DNA from: Erysipelotrichia bacterium | GTDB lineage: Bacteria; Bacillota_I; Bacilli_A; Erysipelotrichales; Erysipelotrichaceae | Reading direction: 5' to 3' | Assembly (NCBI GenBank): GCA_009916335.1 | Contig: SAAR01000003.1 | Span: 1 to 39,108, forward strand | Length of the DNA stretch: 39,108 nt | Part shown: piece after piece, positions 33,177 to 39,108 of the stretch | Position numbering within the stretch: position 1 is the stretch's first letter | Layout of the letters: each line of letters begins with the position of its first letter | Notes under the pieces: model-generated | Seen by the model: only the letters and a program-made list of their open reading frames with translations | The model's database searches: none | Told to the model about the DNA's origin: nothing | Position numbers and translations under genes: made by a program

Positions 33177-33623
33177 ATGATATTGTTATATTCTTCGCCA
33201 GGTTGTGCATCATGTCGAAAAGCAAAGCAGTGGCTTAAGGATCAAAATTTAGAGTTTGTCGAAAAAAATATCTTTTCAACAATTCTAAAAGAAGATGAAA
33301 TTAAATATCTTTTAAATCGTAGTGAGAATGGAACGGAAGATTTAGTTAGTACAAGATCGAAAGCATACCAAGAAATTGGACAAGATGTGAATGAGATGTC
33401 AATTAAAGAGTTGGTAAGTTTTATTCAAAAAAATCCTTCTGTTTTAAAAAGACCGATTATCATTAGTGATAAAAATATTGTTGTTGGTTATGATGATGAT
33501 GAGATTACATCGTTTGTACCAAAAGAGGCAAGAAAAGTTGCAGAGGAAGCTTGTGGACCTAATTGTCCTAATTATCAATTTTGTGGTGCTTTGCGTAAAG
33601 AATGTATTCAAAAGGAGGATTAG
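33177..33623 (+). CDS. spx: Spx/ArsC-family transcriptional regulator with Cys-rich tail
   Basis: A 148-residue thioredoxin-like protein. Residues 1-120 follow Spx: the redox switch Cys10-Ala-Ser-Cys13, the RNA polymerase-contact Gly52 in RSENGTEDL, STRSKAYQE, and RPIIISDKNIVVGYDDDEI at 92-110. Spx binds the RNA polymerase alpha subunit and redirects transcription under disulfide stress. Beyond the usual end (about 131 residues) there is a tail with Cys126, Cys130, Cys136 and Cys143, which resembles a metal or iron-sulfur site and is not part of the classic Bacillus protein. GGAGT before the ATG gives the ribosome site. Single-gene transcript. Confidence 0.87.
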   Translation: MILLYSSPGCASCRKAKQWLKDQNLEFVEKNIFSTILKEDEIKYLLNRSENGTEDLVSTRSKAYQEIGQDVNEMSIKELVSFIQKNPSVLKRPIIISDKNIVVGYDDDEITSFVPKEARKVAEEACGPNCPNYQFCGALRKECIQKED

Positions 33624-33648
33624 CCTTAATAAAGCTAGTTCTTTTTTT
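33617..33648 (+). terminator. Terminator of spx
   Basis: GGATTAGC (33617-33624) pairs with GCTAGTTC (33634-33641) including two G-T pairs, followed by seven T. The stem includes the spx stop codon. Confidence 0.75.
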
Positions 33649-33661
33649 ATTTATCAAGATG

Positions 33662-33711
33662 GTGTCTTATAACAAGAATGCATCTTATAATAAGATTATA
33701 TCTTATCAGGG
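33662..33711. repeat. 18-bp degenerate tandem repeat after spx
   Basis: Three units with an 18-bp period: GTGTCTTATAACAAGAAT, GCATCTTATAATAAGATT and a partial ATATCTTATC. The constant core is TCTTATAA. Between here and the rRNA promoters the sequence is A-rich and holds no convincing gene. Confidence 0.65.
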
Positions 33712-33819
33712 GAAATAGTATAAGTGAAAAGAATGAATGTAAATAGGTTAAGAAGAGAAAAAATGAGTACTTTTTATTATATATAGTCAATGATTGATAT
33801 GTATAAAAATAGGTATTTG

Positions 33820-33841
33820 AAAAAAAGATGCAAAAAGCATC
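33820..33841 (-). terminator. Possible minus-strand terminator upstream of the rRNA promoters
   Basis: GATGC (33827-33831), loop of five A, GCATC (33837-33841). Read on the minus strand it is followed by a seven-T run. It would stop antisense transcription leaving the rRNA region. The stem is only 5 bp. Confidence 0.4.
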
Positions 33842-33860
33842 AAAAGATGGAGAAAAAGTG

Positions 33861-33889
33861 TTGACAGGAAAGGGTGTGTTTGCTATTAT
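33861..33889 (+). promoter_or_regulatory. rRNA operon promoter P1
   Basis: Consensus TTGACA at 33861-33866, 17-nt spacer, TATTAT at 33884-33889. It lies about 250 nt before the 16S gene. Confidence 0.85.
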
Positions 33890-33966
33890 ATACAAGCACT
33901 GCTCAAGAGGGGGCGTGCAAGGAAATACGAAATCAAAAAAAACTTAAAAAAGAATGAAAAAAAGCT

Positions 33967-33995
33967 TTGACAAAGTAAAAAAGATTTGGTATTAT
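33967..33995 (+). promoter_or_regulatory. rRNA operon promoter P2
   Basis: Again TTGACA (33967-33972), 17-nt spacer and TATTAT (33990-33995), identical in hexamers and spacing to P1 and 106 bp downstream. Tandem strong promoters are usual for rrn operons. Confidence 0.88.
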
Positions 33996-34039
33996 AAATA
34001 AGCACTTGTCGAGAGATGAGGCGAAAGAGAAGCGATTAG

Positions 34040-34057
34040 CTCTTTGAAAACTGAATA
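34040..34057 (+). promoter_or_regulatory. BoxA-like antitermination element in the 16S leader
   Basis: CTCTTTGAAAACTGAATA, a conserved leader element of Firmicute rrn operons. The same TCTTTGAAAACTGAATA recurs at 35778-35794 before the 23S gene. The position before both large genes fits a Nus-dependent antitermination signal. Confidence 0.6.
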
Positions 34058-34137
34058 GGAAACGTCAATTTCGAACCAAAGAAATTACGGAACAACGTAA
34101 ACAAAACAAACACGCGCAAGCGTAAAAACATATGAGT

Positions 34138-35694
<1,557 letters not shown>

Positions 35695-36005
35695 CTAAGG
35701 AGAAAGTACAAACAAAGAGGGTCGAAAGAAGCCGTTTCCTATTTAGTTTTGAAAGATGAAAATCTTTCAGACATTGATCTTTGAAAACTGAATAACAGAA
35801 AAGACATAAGAGATAGAAAAATATCCTCATTGAAGAAATGAGAAAACATGATCTTTCTGAATAGTTGAAGAAAACAACTAAGTAACAAATCGAGAAAAAA
35901 CAGTAACTTGAATGAGAATTCAAAAAACAACCAAGAAAACAGTAAAATCGAACGCAAAAACATAACATTCGCTTATTTTGGAAGAAATAAGCAGAAACTT
36001 AAAGT
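35695..36005 (+). other. 16S-23S internal spacer without tRNA genes
   Basis: About 311 nt, A-rich. No tRNA fold or CCA-adjacent T-loop is seen. It holds a hairpin TGAAAGAT (35750-35757), GAAA loop, ATCTTTCA (35762-35769), then the boxA-like repeat at 35778-35794. The end, GTGATTAAGT at 36004-36013, pairs with ACTTAATCAC at 38901-38910, the 23S processing stem. Confidence 0.85.
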
Positions 36006-38908
<2,903 letters not shown>

Positions 38909-38955
38909 ACAAAAAAGAGAGATCAAAAGCTCTTATGAAAAGACTGTTATTTAGT

Positions 38956-38977
38956 TTTGAAGGATCAAGCCTTCAAA
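38956..38977 (+). other. Hairpin in the 23S-5S spacer
   Basis: TTTGAAGG (38956-38963) and CCTTCAAA (38970-38977) form an 8-bp stem. The sequence before it, TTTAGTTTTGAA, is repeated before the hairpin downstream of 16S (35742-35753), so both mature genes are followed by the same kind of element, probably a processing site. Confidence 0.6.
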
Positions 38978-38982
38978 GAAGA

Positions 38983-39096
38983 TCTGGTGATGATGGCAAA
39001 GTGGACACACCTGTTCCCATACCGAACACAGAAGTTAAGCACTTTAACGGTGACAATAGCTAGGCGTGCCCTAGTGAAGATAGCAAATCGCCAGGT
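38983..39096 (+). rRNA. rrf: 5S ribosomal RNA
   Basis: About 114 nt with the conserved CACACCTGTTCCCATACCGA and GAAGTTAAGC segments. TCTGGTGAT at the start pairs with the ATCGCCAGG-like end. The last 12 bases of the window are beyond it and too short to identify. Confidence 0.93.
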
Positions 39097-39108
39097 AATT
39101 GGACTCCC

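Noticed and set aside
33647..33895. Minus-strand 82-residue open frame before the rRNA promoters
   Set aside because: Phe/Tyr/Ile-rich translation of A-rich DNA that also holds a rRNA promoter and a tandem repeat; no ribosome site seen.
39097..39108. Start of a tRNA gene after 5S
   Set aside because: Only 12 bases remain; not enough to recognise any feature.

Overview
The window looks like a core chromosomal segment of a low-GC Firmicute, most likely an Erysipelotrichia-type gut anaerobe. The basis is the AT-rich coding style with strong AGGAGG ribosome sites, T-box control of aminoacyl-tRNA synthetases, an oxygen-sparing gene set, and a 16S gene whose signature regions read as Erysipelotrichales-like. 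That last point is recognition by eye; no database was searched. Almost everything is on the plus strand; trpS is the only confident minus-strand gene.

Layout. 1-1025: 3' part of a MacB/FtsX-type ABC permease. 1071-1706: biotin transporter gene bioY behind a BirA-type operator. 1804-13187: one long type II fatty-acid operon (acpP, accB, accC, accD, accA, fabH, fabK, a FabX-like flavoprotein, fabD, fabG, fabF, fabZ, acpS, plsC), driven by a promoter carrying three FabT-type palindromes and closed by a terminator. 13212-13973: a lone AAA ATPase. 14115-16389: ferrous iron uptake genes feoA-feoB. 16432-20590: a four-gene unit (YbaN/DUF454, two CydDC-like ABC exporters, an NOS_P-family Cys protein). 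20651-24383: Phe T-box and pheS-pheT. 24528-24986: a Bcp-type peroxiredoxin. 25070-31469: a shortened division/cell-wall cluster (PASTA transpeptidase, murE-like, mraY, murD, uppP). 31663-32898: trpS on the minus strand with a T-box. 33177-33623: an Spx-like regulator. 33861 to the end: an rRNA operon with two strong promoters, 16S, 23S and 5S, and no tRNA in either internal spacer.

How it fits together. BioY imports biotin for the biotin carrier protein AccB. Acetyl-CoA carboxylase makes malonyl-CoA, FabD loads it on AcpP (activated by AcpS), the Fab enzymes elongate, and PlsC at the operon end uses acyl groups for phospholipid. The FabT-like operators probably close the feedback loop, but no fabT gene lies in the window. 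The strongest candidate for an overlooked function is the second NPD-family flavoprotein at 7697-8785. It has the length and C-terminal four-cysteine cluster of Helicobacter FabX, which introduces the double bond in unsaturated fatty acids, and it sits in an operon with no visible fabM, fabA or fabN. Other points worth a look are a MurE whose specificity motif is neither DNPR nor DNPA, an Spx with a C-terminal Cys4 tail, and two short degenerate tandem repeats flanking spx.
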